Made by a program: the position numbers and the translations under genes | Assembly (NCBI GenBank): GCA_018257865.1 | Contig: JAEUBA010000003.1 | Coordinates: 868,001-932,000, forward strand | Direction of reading: 5' to 3' | Source: Stereocaulon alpinum | Lineage: Eukaryota; Ascomycota; Lecanoromycetes; Lecanorales; Stereocaulaceae | Length of the DNA: 64,000 bases | The notes under the pieces: model-generated | What the model was told of the DNA's origin: nothing | The model's input: the letters and a program-made list of their open reading frames with translations, nothing else | Database searches by the model: none | Shown: positions 44,303-54,294 of the stretch, piece by piece | How the letters are laid out: every line of letters begins with the position of its first letter | How positions within the stretch are numbered: position 1 is the first letter of the stretch

Positions 44303-45025
44303 TTAGTATCCTATTACCGTCAAATCCTCCCCATTCCAGCGCGATTTAGCTGCACGTAGTACGAAGTCGGATTCGTGCTTGACGAGGTACTCATCCATGG
44401 ATCGGATGCTCAATGATCGCGGGTTTTGCGTCCAAAGACAAGTCGACCATGTCTGCATGTCGAACAGAAGCCAATTCACCTCCGGAGATGTTCGCCGGCC
44501 AACCGTCTGAACCCCGCTTACTGTACTTCCACCTACGCTAGTTCCACAGATACAGAGGTCGATAGTGTTTTTTGCCTCCAAGTATTCAGATGTTACGAAC
44601 TGCCATAGCATTCGTAACCAAGACTTTTCAGGTTCTTGCGTGTTCGGCGAGCTGCAGAGCGCGGTAGACTTTCGCTGCCTAGTACATACTGATACCCCCC
44701 AACAGCCCCTGGAGCTCCGCCCGGGAGCAGAAGGAGCAGATTTCTGGGCGGCAGCCCCACAAGGCTGGACAGTGGAGGGTTTTAGACCATTGGGGGACTC
44801 GGGGGGAGGGCACGGGGGGTATAATCTGCTTGGCAGACTCACAACGGGACCCCTCCATGTCAGCAGCTTTACCTGAAGACATTCCTCACCGCTTAGACTG
44901 TATTCAGATACTATCAATTGACTAGTAGTGCCGAAAGCTTGGCTACGCCAACAGTTTTCAACATGTGCGCGCCCGCCAGCTAATAGCAAGCAAGAAAACA
45001 CAATTGAGTCCCACCCAGATCGCAT
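44303..45025 (-). CDS. Hypothetical secreted protein, weak model
   Basis: Open frame of 240 codons beginning MRSGWDSIVFSCLLLAGG, a plausible signal peptide, followed by a Cys-containing stretch (NCWRSQAF, GEECLQ). No family recognised. Possible splice sites inside it (GTAAAG after GEECLQ with a TGTCCAG acceptor; GTAAGC near 44515) mean the true product may be shorter. The middle part is Pro/Ser/Cys-rich and not clearly protein-like. Support is only length and the signal-like start. Confidence 0.3.
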   Translation of the reverse strand: MRSGWDSIVFSCLLLAGGRAHVENCWRSQAFGTTSQLIVSEYSLSGEECLQVKLLTWRGPVVSLPSRLYPPCPPPESPNGLKPSTVQPCGAAAQKSAPSAPGRSSRGCWGVSVCTRQRKSTALCSSPNTQEPEKSWLRMLWQFVTSEYLEAKNTIDLCICGTSVGGSTVSGVQTVGRRTSPEVNWLLFDMQTWSTCLWTQNPRSLSIRSMDEYLVKHESDFVLRAAKSRWNGEDLTVIGY

Positions 45026-46125
45026 TTCAATCGCCTCTTAAACCGGCCTTAATTGAGACTAGGGAACGCGACGGACTGTGCCAACGATTGAACCTCAATG
45101 CTCAACGGGAAAGCTCTTGAATCAGTGAATTGGCCTGTGACTCGTCCGTACTATGGATGTTCTACAGCATTGTGGCTGGCTGAGCCAAGCACACTAGAGA
45201 GGCCTAGTCTCTCCACGGCGAGACTACCCATTGAACATAGCATTCCTGAAACCTGCCCAATTGACCTTGGTACAGCTGGTGATGGGGCATGTAAAGAGCT
45301 GTACTGTCTTTCAGGAGATTGTTGTCCTTTATGCTGAGCTCTCCGTCCCTCTACGTATCGAAGCGCCATTACCTCGCTTCTCGACGAGGCTTGCACTTTG
45401 ATCGGTGGCGCTCTTCATCGCAGCTGAGATGATTCTCAAGACCCATATGGTCAACGCTAGCTTGACTCAATAGGGAAAAGGGGCGCCTAGAACGAGTCGA
45501 GCGTCGTAGTGCGGGGACGGATCGTTCCTAAGCAACAATGTGACAAGCCCACAGCTGCGGCCTTCTCATTTCCCATCTTTTGAGCGCTTTCGATTCACAC
45601 TTCCCATATTACCTATCCGTTGGACGAGTCGACGAGCTGAGAGCGCGGTGCAGAATGCTCCAAAGGACAAGCAATTCGTGCGGTTAGACCGCATAGTCGA
45701 CGCAATGTCAGCATATCTTGGTTCCTTTTCAGTCAGCGGCCAAGGCTCTTGGCCATCAGCTCATGCTTGAATTTCGTATTCATCCCAGCAATTGTATGCC
45801 GGTCTTCCGCACTGGAAACGACGTGGCTTCTGTCCTCGCTCGTTATTGGTCCATGCCTATTGGCGACCATTGTCAGAGTCCCTGTTTGCGGGCAACAGAA
45901 AGAATGAGCGAGGAATTTTCCACGCTAAAAGCACATATAGACTGACTCCTGCCCTTAATATTCTCAATGCTGTATTCCTCAGCTAGTGACATATTCTGCT
46001 GCTGTGTTATCTTGCCTTCCTTGCGTATTGAATTCAGGTCTAGCAAAGCTGTACAGCTTGGATTATTGCCATCGCATCTCCTTGTTGCCTACCTGAACGG
46101 CATTTAATTTTGCTCCCCAAGAAAG
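45026..46125. other. Intergenic, laccase upstream region
   Basis: 1.1 kb. No supported gene and no clear TATA box before the laccase start; short ORFs only. Confidence 0.4.
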
Positions 46126-48275
46126 ATGAAGTTCATTGACAAGATCTGCGATGTTCTCACCGGCTTCATAGGGTTGACAACCATCTCGCCATGGACTGAC
46201 CCGTTCCACCAACAGCCGATAGGAGGCGATCTCGCTATTCAAAGTCAGCCAAAAGGGCCCGTCTTTTCACCGCCGAATTCATCCAAGGACTTTTTGTGCG
46301 AATACCCATCTATGGTAGGCTGGGAACATAGCACAAATCCCGCCCGACGAAGCTCCTGGCTAGTCAATAATGTCACTGGAGAAGTGCTGGATATATTCAC
46401 CGACTTCGACAAGAGGTGGCCCGTAGGTATCAAGCGCACGTACAATCTCACAGTCAGTGACTTGACGATCAACGCTGACGGCTATCTGAAAACTGGTGGC
46501 AAAGCTTTCAACGGCCAATATCCCGGTCCATGGATAGAAGCTTGCTGGGGCGATCAGCTTGAGATAACGGTAACGAATGACCTTCAATACAACGGTACTA
46601 CAGTCCACTGGCATGGAGTCAGACAACTTCATTCAATGCCCATGGATGGAGTTAATGGGGTGACGCAATGTCCGATTGCGCCAAAGGATAGCTTTACTTA
46701 CAAATTTAACGTCACTCAGTATGGAAGCTCCTGGTATCACAGTCACTATTCCTTACAATACCCGGACGGTCTTGCAGGCCCAATGACCTTCCATGGGCCA
46801 AGCTCGGCGAACTACGAGGAAGCTCTTCCACCATTCTTGATCAGCGATTGGAGCCACAATAGTGCTTTTACAGACTTTCATAAGGAGCTGACTGGAGAAC
46901 GCCCAGCCATGCAGTCCATCATTCTAAACGGCGTGGGTGAGTGAACCAAAGGTTCCAGGGTGCATGACTTGTTGCTTACACGAGCGCAAAGGAACTTATA
47001 ATTGCAGCGACGCTGAGAAGGCGAACTGCGCTCCCGCACCGCGGACTTTCGAGCAAGTTTGGGTAAAAGGTCGAAGATATCTGATGCGGCTAATTAATAC
47101 GTCAACTGAATCTACCTTCATCTTCTCCATTGACAATCACATGCTACAAATTATTGGATCCGACTTTGTGCCAATCAGACCATATTTTGCAGATTCCGTG
47201 CTCGTTGGGATCGGCCAGCGATACCATATTGTCGTTGAAGCAAGGCCTTCAGACGAGCTTCTACCCATTGAAGACCAGAATTACTGGATGCGCACTGTAC
47301 TGGCAACCGACTGCGGGATCGTCGAACAGATTAACGAGACTGTTGGTGTCGTTCGCTACGACCCCGATAGCACTAAGACTCCGACAACGACACGCTATCA
47401 ATTCAACACCAGCTGTTCAGATGAGCCCTACCAAAGCTTGGTGCCTGTAGTCGAATGGAATGTTGGAAAGTATTCAAACAACAGTAAGTCCCATAGTAGA
47501 ATGTAAATGATCATATACCACACAAGTCTGACACCCGCATAGTCGAGAACGACAATTTTGCAGCAGGCCTTACGAATTACACCGGAACACCATTACCACA
47601 CGGCAACTTCAGCAGATGGGATCTAACCAACGACCCCCTCTGGCTCAACTTCAGCAACCCCACAATATCCAATCTCCGCAACACAACCTGGGACCCAGAA
47701 TACTGCATAATAGCCGAAGACTACACAGAAAACGACTGGGTATACCTAATCATAACCGCCAACATCAGCGCCTCCAAGAAACTCAATTCCCGCAGATTCT
47801 TCCCAGTCTCCCACCCAGTAAGCTCAACATACTTTCTTTTCCAACTCCCCTCTACCCAGAAAAATCCGTCCCGTCCCGTCCCTTTCCTCACGCGAAATAA
47901 CAGATCCACCTCCACGGCCACGACTTCGCCATCCTCTCCCAACAAACCATCCCCTTTGACTCCTCCCACCTCACAAACGGCCTCTTCAACTACAAAAACC
48001 CCCCCCGCAGAGACGTAGCTCTCCTCCCCGGAAAAGGCTACGTAGCCATCGCCTTCCGAACCGATAACCCAGGTGCCTGGCTTATGCATTGCCACATCGC
48101 CTGGCACGCTTCGTCGGGCCTGGCGCTGCAGATATTGGAGCGCCAGCCGGAGATTCTGGGGTCGATTGGGAGTTTGGAGGAGACGGAGAGGGTTTGTGGG
48201 GCGTGGGAGTCGTGGTATAATGATACGGGGAATTGGTGGAATGCGGCTGAGTTTCAGGATGATAGTGGGATTTGA
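46126..48275 (+). CDS. Laccase (ascomycete multicopper oxidase)
   Basis: Secreted blue-copper oxidase that oxidises phenols and reduces O2 to water. Exons 46126-46936, 46992-47483, 47543-47817 and 47904-48275 encode 649 aa; introns are 55, 59, 86 nt with GTGAGT, GTAAGT and GTAAGC donors. The four copper-ligand signatures are present in order: HWHGVRQ, WYHSHYS, HLHGHDF and HCHIAWHASSGL; the HCH segment carries the type-1 copper Cys. The protein ends DSGI, matching the C-terminal plug (DSG[LIV]) of ascomycete laccases sensu stricto. The N-terminus (MKFIDKICDVLTGFIGLTT) is a weak signal peptide. Many N-glycosylation sites. Next gene is squalene-hopene cyclase, convergent, so it may serve in a product pathway, pigment synthesis or lignin/phenol turnover. 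Confidence 0.95.
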
Positions 48276-48718
48276 TCATGGGGGTGGATTTAAGGTAGGG
48301 GGATAAGTAGAAAAGTTTGAGCTGCTTTTGTCAATGGTGTAGCTAGGTCATGGGTTTTATGAGATCAATGACGTCTTCATCTCTTGGGTAAGTTCAATTT
48401 AACAGCATGATTTGCCGGCTAGCTTTTCTCATATCTCGTTTCGTACAGTCATGAAAGTCCTTTTTTTGCTCGTCTCCAGACCGCTCTCACGAATAAATAT
48501 GTTGCCCTGGTAATCTTCCATGCCTCCTATCTTCCGTCACACTCCCCCGAATCTACTTCCCACATTCGATCGAACCTTGAGCAAAGACGAAGTATTGATC
48601 AAAGAGCTGGGCAGAGATCCGAACACAAGTCACAATATGTTTTACGCCGACAAATTGCGCACGAATCCTCTTGTCATACGGCTCCCTACAATCCTCATAA
48701 CTGCCCATCAGAGCTTCC
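48276..48718. other. Convergent intergenic region
   Basis: 443 bp between the laccase and squalene-hopene cyclase stop codons. It must hold both 3' UTRs; nothing else was seen. Confidence 0.5.
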
Positions 48719-50707
48719 TTACTCCAAACACCGCACAGCCCGTACATATCTGCCCAAAGCCATCATAGGGAAATAATGCGGGTAATATTCATACTGCAAA
48801 TACACGCAGCGTGGGAACCCCGTCGCAGTGTATATTCGATCTGTCCAAGTCCCGCGTTTCTCCCCGTGCTGAGACTGTGATGAAACAAGGTAAGCGATTC
48901 CGTTCCTGATGGCCTCGTCTGTGGGAGGCAGGTAAGCCAGCAAAGCCATGAGCGCCCATGCCGTTTGAGTAGGTGTAGAGGCGCCAGTACCAGCTCGTTT
49001 GGGGTCATGGTATGTGTCTACTCCTTCTCCCCAGCCTCCGTCGGTGTTCTGGATAGATTCCAGCCACTGCGTTGCTCGACGGGTTGATATCCGTACACGG
49101 TCGTCATCCTTGGAGAAATGGAAAAGGCCGCACAGTACGTGACTTGTCCCGTAGATGTAGTTGACGCCCCATCTCCCGTACCAAGCGCCAGGGTCTTCTT
49201 GCTGGGCCAGGACAAACGCAAGAGCACGCTCCGAGGATGTTCTCATTCGCCTTGGGAGTTCTGCGCCAAGGAGCTTCCTGTGTTGGCTGGTTAGAAGCTT
49301 CCCGAAACATTCCAGTATACGACCGGTAACGTCCGCAGTGCTGGGGTCGCAGATCGTGCCCATGTCGCGGAAGGGGAGCTTTTCGAGGTAGGTCTGATCG
49401 TTATTGTGGTCGAATGCTCCCCAGCCTCCGTCTCGATTTTGCATGCCCAGTATCCAATTCACAGCTCGTGCCATGCAAGGCGCATCAATGGAGTCGGGGT
49501 CCTCTTTGAGTAGAGCGAGGATGACAGCAGCCGTGTCATCTACGTCAGGATATAAGGCGACGAAACCCTGGAAACTCCAACCTCCTGCAGCTACAGTGGG
49601 TTGGTATATGCGCCAATCGCCCTTTGCTTCAGTATGCTGGAGAGCTTTCATCCACTGTACCACTCGCTGTAGACGTTCGTCACCCAAGAACAGTCCAGAA
49701 TCACATAGAGCGATAGTCATAAGCGCAGTGTCCCAGAGGTGAGAGACGCAGGATTGGCACCGTTTGCCGTGCTCGTCCTTGATTGTATAACGTTCCATGG
49801 CCTCAACGGCTCGGTTGATGGCAGGATCATCCATACTGAAACCTTCGAGTTGTAAGGCCATTACACTGTAATGCATCGGAGGCCAATATCCAGCCCAGTC
49901 TCCTGAGGTTTCCTGGTGATCTAGAATCCATTGGACGATTTTTTGCCGGACATACCCACGAAAGGGCAGTCGGCGTAAACCTCCAATGTAGTAGAGCACT
50001 TTATCAAGCATTGTGAAACCTAAAGTCGTCATCTCCTTCTTCCTTAGTATATCCAAAAGGGGCGGTGCATATATGCTTTTGTCCGCCGGTCTGCACCATA
50101 GCTCGTCGAGGAAATCGTTTTGCGTAGAGGTACCATTTGGCAGGGGATACGTAGGTTGGTGGTATCTCACCAACAGCAAAGGTATGAGTGAGAGGCGTGC
50201 CCACGATGACAAGGTGTAGATATTGATGGGTGACCAGCTCGGTAGGAGCATGAGCTCCATCGGGAGTTGAGGCACTTCGTCCCAGGTCAAGAGCCCGAAT
50301 GACGCCAACCAAATCCCAGTAAATGAGCGTACCTTGGTTGCTCCACCGCTTCTGATTACGAATGCTCGGGCCTTGCACATCGAAGGGTTGACTTGGGGCA
50401 GCTTTAGTATCTTCAACGCCAGATAGACCTCTGTCGTAGTGGACACATCTCCGGGACATTCAGGGGCTATGCCCCAGGATCCATCAATGTTCTGGTCGGC
50501 AAGCAAATAGCGCCGCAGTGCCTCTTCATCTTTGCTTAAACCAAGGCCCAATGCCTGACGCACAAAGACATACTCGGCAGTGAAAGTAGCATTCGAGAGG
50601 ACTTCTCCACTCCAGTGATTACCTTCTTTGATGTTATCGAAGGCGTAAACTGCGGCGAGGCGTAGCGATTCCAGTGATTTGGCTGGAATTGGGTCAGGAG
50701 AATCCAT
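48719..50707 (-). CDS. shc: Squalene-hopene cyclase
   Basis: Class II terpene cyclase that protonates squalene and folds it into a pentacyclic triterpene (hopene or diplopterol). Single uninterrupted reading frame, 662 aa, close to bacterial SHC (about 630-650). The catalytic DxDD motif reads DVDDTA at residues 388-393. Several QW repeats are visible (QNIDGSWG, QNRDGGWGAFD, QEDPGAWYGRWG, QNTDGGWGEG), which stabilise the alpha-barrels. Oxidosqualene cyclases instead carry DCTAE, so a lanosterol synthase is excluded. No introns, unlike laccase and P450 on either side, consistent with the acquisition from bacteria proposed for fungal SHCs. The cyclase is probably a monotopic ER membrane protein. 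It is flanked by laccase and P450 genes that could decorate the product. Confidence 0.95.
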   Translation of the reverse strand: MDSPDPIPAKSLESLRLAAVYAFDNIKEGNHWSGEVLSNATFTAEYVFVRQALGLGLSKDEEALRRYLLADQNIDGSWGIAPECPGDVSTTTEVYLALKILKLPQVNPSMCKARAFVIRSGGATKVRSFTGIWLASFGLLTWDEVPQLPMELMLLPSWSPINIYTLSSWARLSLIPLLLVRYHQPTYPLPNGTSTQNDFLDELWCRPADKSIYAPPLLDILRKKEMTTLGFTMLDKVLYYIGGLRRLPFRGYVRQKIVQWILDHQETSGDWAGYWPPMHYSVMALQLEGFSMDDPAINRAVEAMERYTIKDEHGKRCQSCVSHLWDTALMTIALCDSGLFLGDERLQRVVQWMKALQHTEAKGDWRIYQPTVAAGGWSFQGFVALYPDVDDTAAVILALLKEDPDSIDAPCMARAVNWILGMQNRDGGWGAFDHNNDQTYLEKLPFRDMGTICDPSTADVTGRILECFGKLLTSQHRKLLGAELPRRMRTSSERALAFVLAQQEDPGAWYGRWGVNYIYGTSHVLCGLFHFSKDDDRVRISTRRATQWLESIQNTDGGWGEGVDTYHDPKRAGTGASTPTQTAWALMALLAYLPPTDEAIRNGIAYLVSSQSQHGEKRGTWTDRIYTATGFPRCVYLQYEYYPHYFPMMALGRYVRAVRCLE

Positions 50708-52532
50708 GGACTAGCCTATTGTCCGCTGCATGCTGCGTCAACGTGAAAACATATACAAAGTATTTCGAAGGATACGTTGTACTATACGACACTGCTCTGG
50801 GCTTGCTAGGACTTTCCAACGCCTCATATACTCGAATGGTGAACGAGCTGCTTGTCACTGTTGCTAACGCCTGACACATCTTCTCTCCCAATCGGATTCC
50901 TGCGCTCATCGTGAAGCAAGCATGCGGACAGCAATGACATAGCAGAAAGGAACATTCATCCTACCTCGACCCTACGAACAGGCCTTTCGACGTAAATGGC
51001 GCAATCGGAGCTACACTCTTCCTTGCATGCAATTTGGAATTCAAAAGGTGTGCGATTGTCTCTGGAGTGGGCTGATGGGCCGTTTTAGGCCGTGCTCTAG
51101 TCGACTTGCTGATGGTGAATAAATGGATTACCGATGAACCTTAGGAACGAATCTCTCGATCAAGTCGAGACGCCCCTAGCCAAAAGAATCTAGGTAAGGC
51201 GTCTGTGATGGGGACATGGCATGGGCAGGAATCAGGATTGCGATCCTGGTCCGGCGTCCTTCCCTATCATGCCCTCCTTCCGAGAGCGCCTAGGTCGTGA
51301 ATTTACTGGCCTTTCTATGAACATGGCTCGCCACAGTGAGCAGGACGTGCATGAAGCAGGGTCATCGAGCGCTCAGATAGCTCCATAGATGGCGATGATT
51401 CTCATCGTCCACTGTATTCGGAATTTGCCTGTACAATGCGGCTTTGACTGCGCACTATACATGTATCCCATCCGAAGGTGGTCTGCTGGATGCATGAGAA
51501 CGAGAAAAGTGGTGTATGATCCTGCAAAGACGAGCACTGACTGTTGCCTAAATGCGAGGATGCCTAGGTGAAACTCCATCGCTTGACGACCAGTTGTAGT
51601 TTCGGAAGGCGCTAGGCGCTACCGAGAATACGACTAGTGCCGCCACTGTTGATCAGCAACGCCACGATGATTGAACCACAATTTCTTTTGGCTAGTGCTT
51701 CGTCCCACGCCAAATCAGAGCGATGGCTACCATTAATCACTTGAACCATTGGCTGACCCAGGAGAAACATAGAGCGCACCTGTCTTTAGCTGCTGAGAAG
51801 ATGCTGGCCTCAGGTCAGCCAACGACCAATTGTAGGGGTGGTTCTAGAATGGCCTTCCAACCATATCTAGACAAAGATTATGATGGAATTTGTCTGTCAA
51901 ATCATGTTCCAGTACTGTCATTTTTGATCCCCGCCCAACTCGAGGATTTTGGGAGGCTTACTTTGGCGCTTCTGTTGCCTTTTTCTGCGGATCGCCCATA
52001 GATTGACTACGCTCAGAGGCGTCCCAGTTATTCTAGTTGTGGTTCAGTATGAACGCTGCCTTCAACACTCGCAATCCGGACACGGAGGACTGGTACCGGG
52101 TACGGCCATGTTACTGTGTCCTGGATGTCGTTCCCCACTCGTACACGGAAGTGACAGAGAATCCGTATGGCTTGGACTCCTGCGGGGAACACGAAGCACC
52201 TTTCCGGCTCCTACGTGATGTGTTGTCAGCTCCGCACGAATATCCAGAAAACGTTTGCCCGATCCTGGATCCTTATTGGCATTTGCGATCTTCTGATCTG
52301 CTACGCAATAGTGCCTGGGACACAATCCTTGACGTCGCGAGCATCATAAGGATCGGATACTTACCGCCTGCAGCCGCGAGAATGCCCAACAATCCCGAGC
52401 TGTCCTCTCTAGCGTCCATGATGCGAAAATCGCCCAGGAATCGACACACTTTCTATCCTGTTCCTCCTTTGGCCAGTGCTTTGTTCCAGGCAGGTCTCAC
52501 GGATCAGGTCTCACGACAAGATCGGTCACGAT
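50708..52532. other. Intergenic between SHC and P450, 1.8 kb
   Basis: Divergent spacer holding both promoters. ORFs at 51723-52001 and 52037-52555 (the second overlaps the P450 start in another frame) resemble nothing known and are not called. Confidence 0.4.
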
Positions 52533-54294
52533 ATGGACTCGCTCTTAGGAGTTGAATTGCTCGGGGTCATCTTCCTGGCCTATCTCTCGTCCATATGGTA
52601 TTGCTGGATGACCTCCAGCACACCACCAATTGCAACACCATTGGTTGGCCTTCGGACAGAAATTTTCAAGACAACTCGAGCGTCTTTTCGTCAAGTGACA
52701 GACAGCTTACAAACACTAGCAGAAGGCTATGCTAAGGTCAGCCAAGTGGAACGATTCCCTGGTGTTGCAGTTTGACAGGCTTTTCATAGTATAGTAAAAG
52801 TGGCCAGATCTACGCTGCGCCAGATCCAAGCTTTCAGCCTCAAATTATTCTACCTCAGGAGCACATAGCCTGGCTTATAAGACAGCCTGACAGCAGATTA
52901 TCACAATGGGCAGCACGAAAGGAGAGAAACGGCATGAGATACTTGAGCTTAGGTGCTGACCATATGGAGACAATGGCCTTGATTGGTAAGGTCATCAATC
53001 CCTGTCTCCAGCGAAAGACCAATCGCATCCAAATCAACACCTACGACGAAATTCGCGCAAGTGTCGACGATACGATGGGATTGGACGAGGACTCGTGGTA
53101 CGAGATCAACCTTCATGAGGCCTTACAGACCATCATTGATAGGACTCAATGCCGAGCTTTCTTCGGCTTGCCTCTGTGTCGTAATAAAGAATACTTGTTC
53201 AATGTCAGACGCTTTGTCAATTGCATGGGCACCGGCACCCTAGTTGTTGGACAGATTCCAATATGGCTCAACAGACAGTTCTGGGCATCTTTGATCAACG
53301 TGCCTCTTCGATATTACAGAGCCAAAGTCATCAAAGCTCTTGTGCCACTTGTCATCGAACGCGTACAAAAGTATGAGAATGAAGGCGTTGAGCTGGTGAC
53401 GGAGCACGAGGCCGATGACTTTGTCACTGAAATCGTCAGGGTAGTTGAGGACAGCGGAGATGGTACTTACAACAAGGCTCCGGAATATCTCGCCGAAGAA
53501 TTACTGCTTCTTGTAAGCCCCTCAATTTGCTCTGACTAAAGCTATACTGACAACACTCTGATAGTCGTTTGCCGCACTTTCCTCTACTGCTGCCGCCGGA
53601 ACTCATCTCATCCTTGACATACTGTCTTCGCCAGCGGAAATGAAAGCGTACGAGACATTGCGGAAAGAAGCCGCCATGGCGTTCAGAATAGAAGCCGATT
53701 GGGGAGACCAAGCCACGTTACAAGGGTTAGTCTTAACAGACAGCGCCGTACGAGAAGGCCTGCGGCGAAATCCCTTGCAAATCCGTGGCTTGTTGCGAGA
53801 GGTCATGCCTGCTAGTGGGATTATCCTACCAGATGGCAACCGCATCCCACAAGGCACATGGATAGCCGTACCTTTCCAGCCTATTCACATGGATGAGAGA
53901 TTTTACCCCAACGCAGATGAGTTCGACCCTTTCCGATTCGCCAGGATAAGAGCCGAAGGAGACAGGTTGGACTCAACACAGACCAGTGAGACGTACTTAG
54001 CTTTCAGCTATGGTCGCCATTCATGGTCAGTCATCTCCCGGCTTGCGATCCTCGTACTAAAGCCCCTGTGCCTCCGGTAAAATATCACTTAGGCTCCTGT
54101 TAATACTGCCTAGTCCTGGTCGCTGGCTTGTCTCTCAGACGTTGAAGCTGCTGATCGCGTACATCACCCTGAATTACGATATCCAACCGCTTGACAAGCG
54201 TCCCCTGAACACCGTCTTTGCAGACACGAACATCCCTTCCCGGTCTGCCCGGATAAGCGTACGTCGAAGGAAGCGCGCTTGGGACGATTGCTAG
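52533..54294 (+). CDS. Cytochrome P450 monooxygenase
   Basis: Heme-thiolate monooxygenase of the fungal secondary-metabolism type. Exons 52533-52736, 52790-53512, 53565-54025 and 54114-54294 encode 522 aa; introns are 53, 52 and 88 nt. An N-terminal membrane anchor (LLGVELLGVIFLAYLSSIWY) places it on the ER. The I-helix is AALSSTAAAGTHL, degenerate compared with the usual A-G-x-D/E-T. The ExxR motif is EGLR at residues 373-376, and the heme loop is FSYGRHSCPGR with Cys463, whose codon is split by the last intron, so a model that misses this intron loses the heme ligand. RFYPNADEFDPFRFAR is the PERF-region equivalent. It resembles P450s acting on terpenoids (inference), and neighbours squalene-hopene cyclase. 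Confidence 0.92.

Noticed and set aside
52037..52555. 172-codon ORF directly upstream of the P450
   Set aside because: Runs into the P450 coding start in another frame and has no family resemblance; more likely 5' flank.
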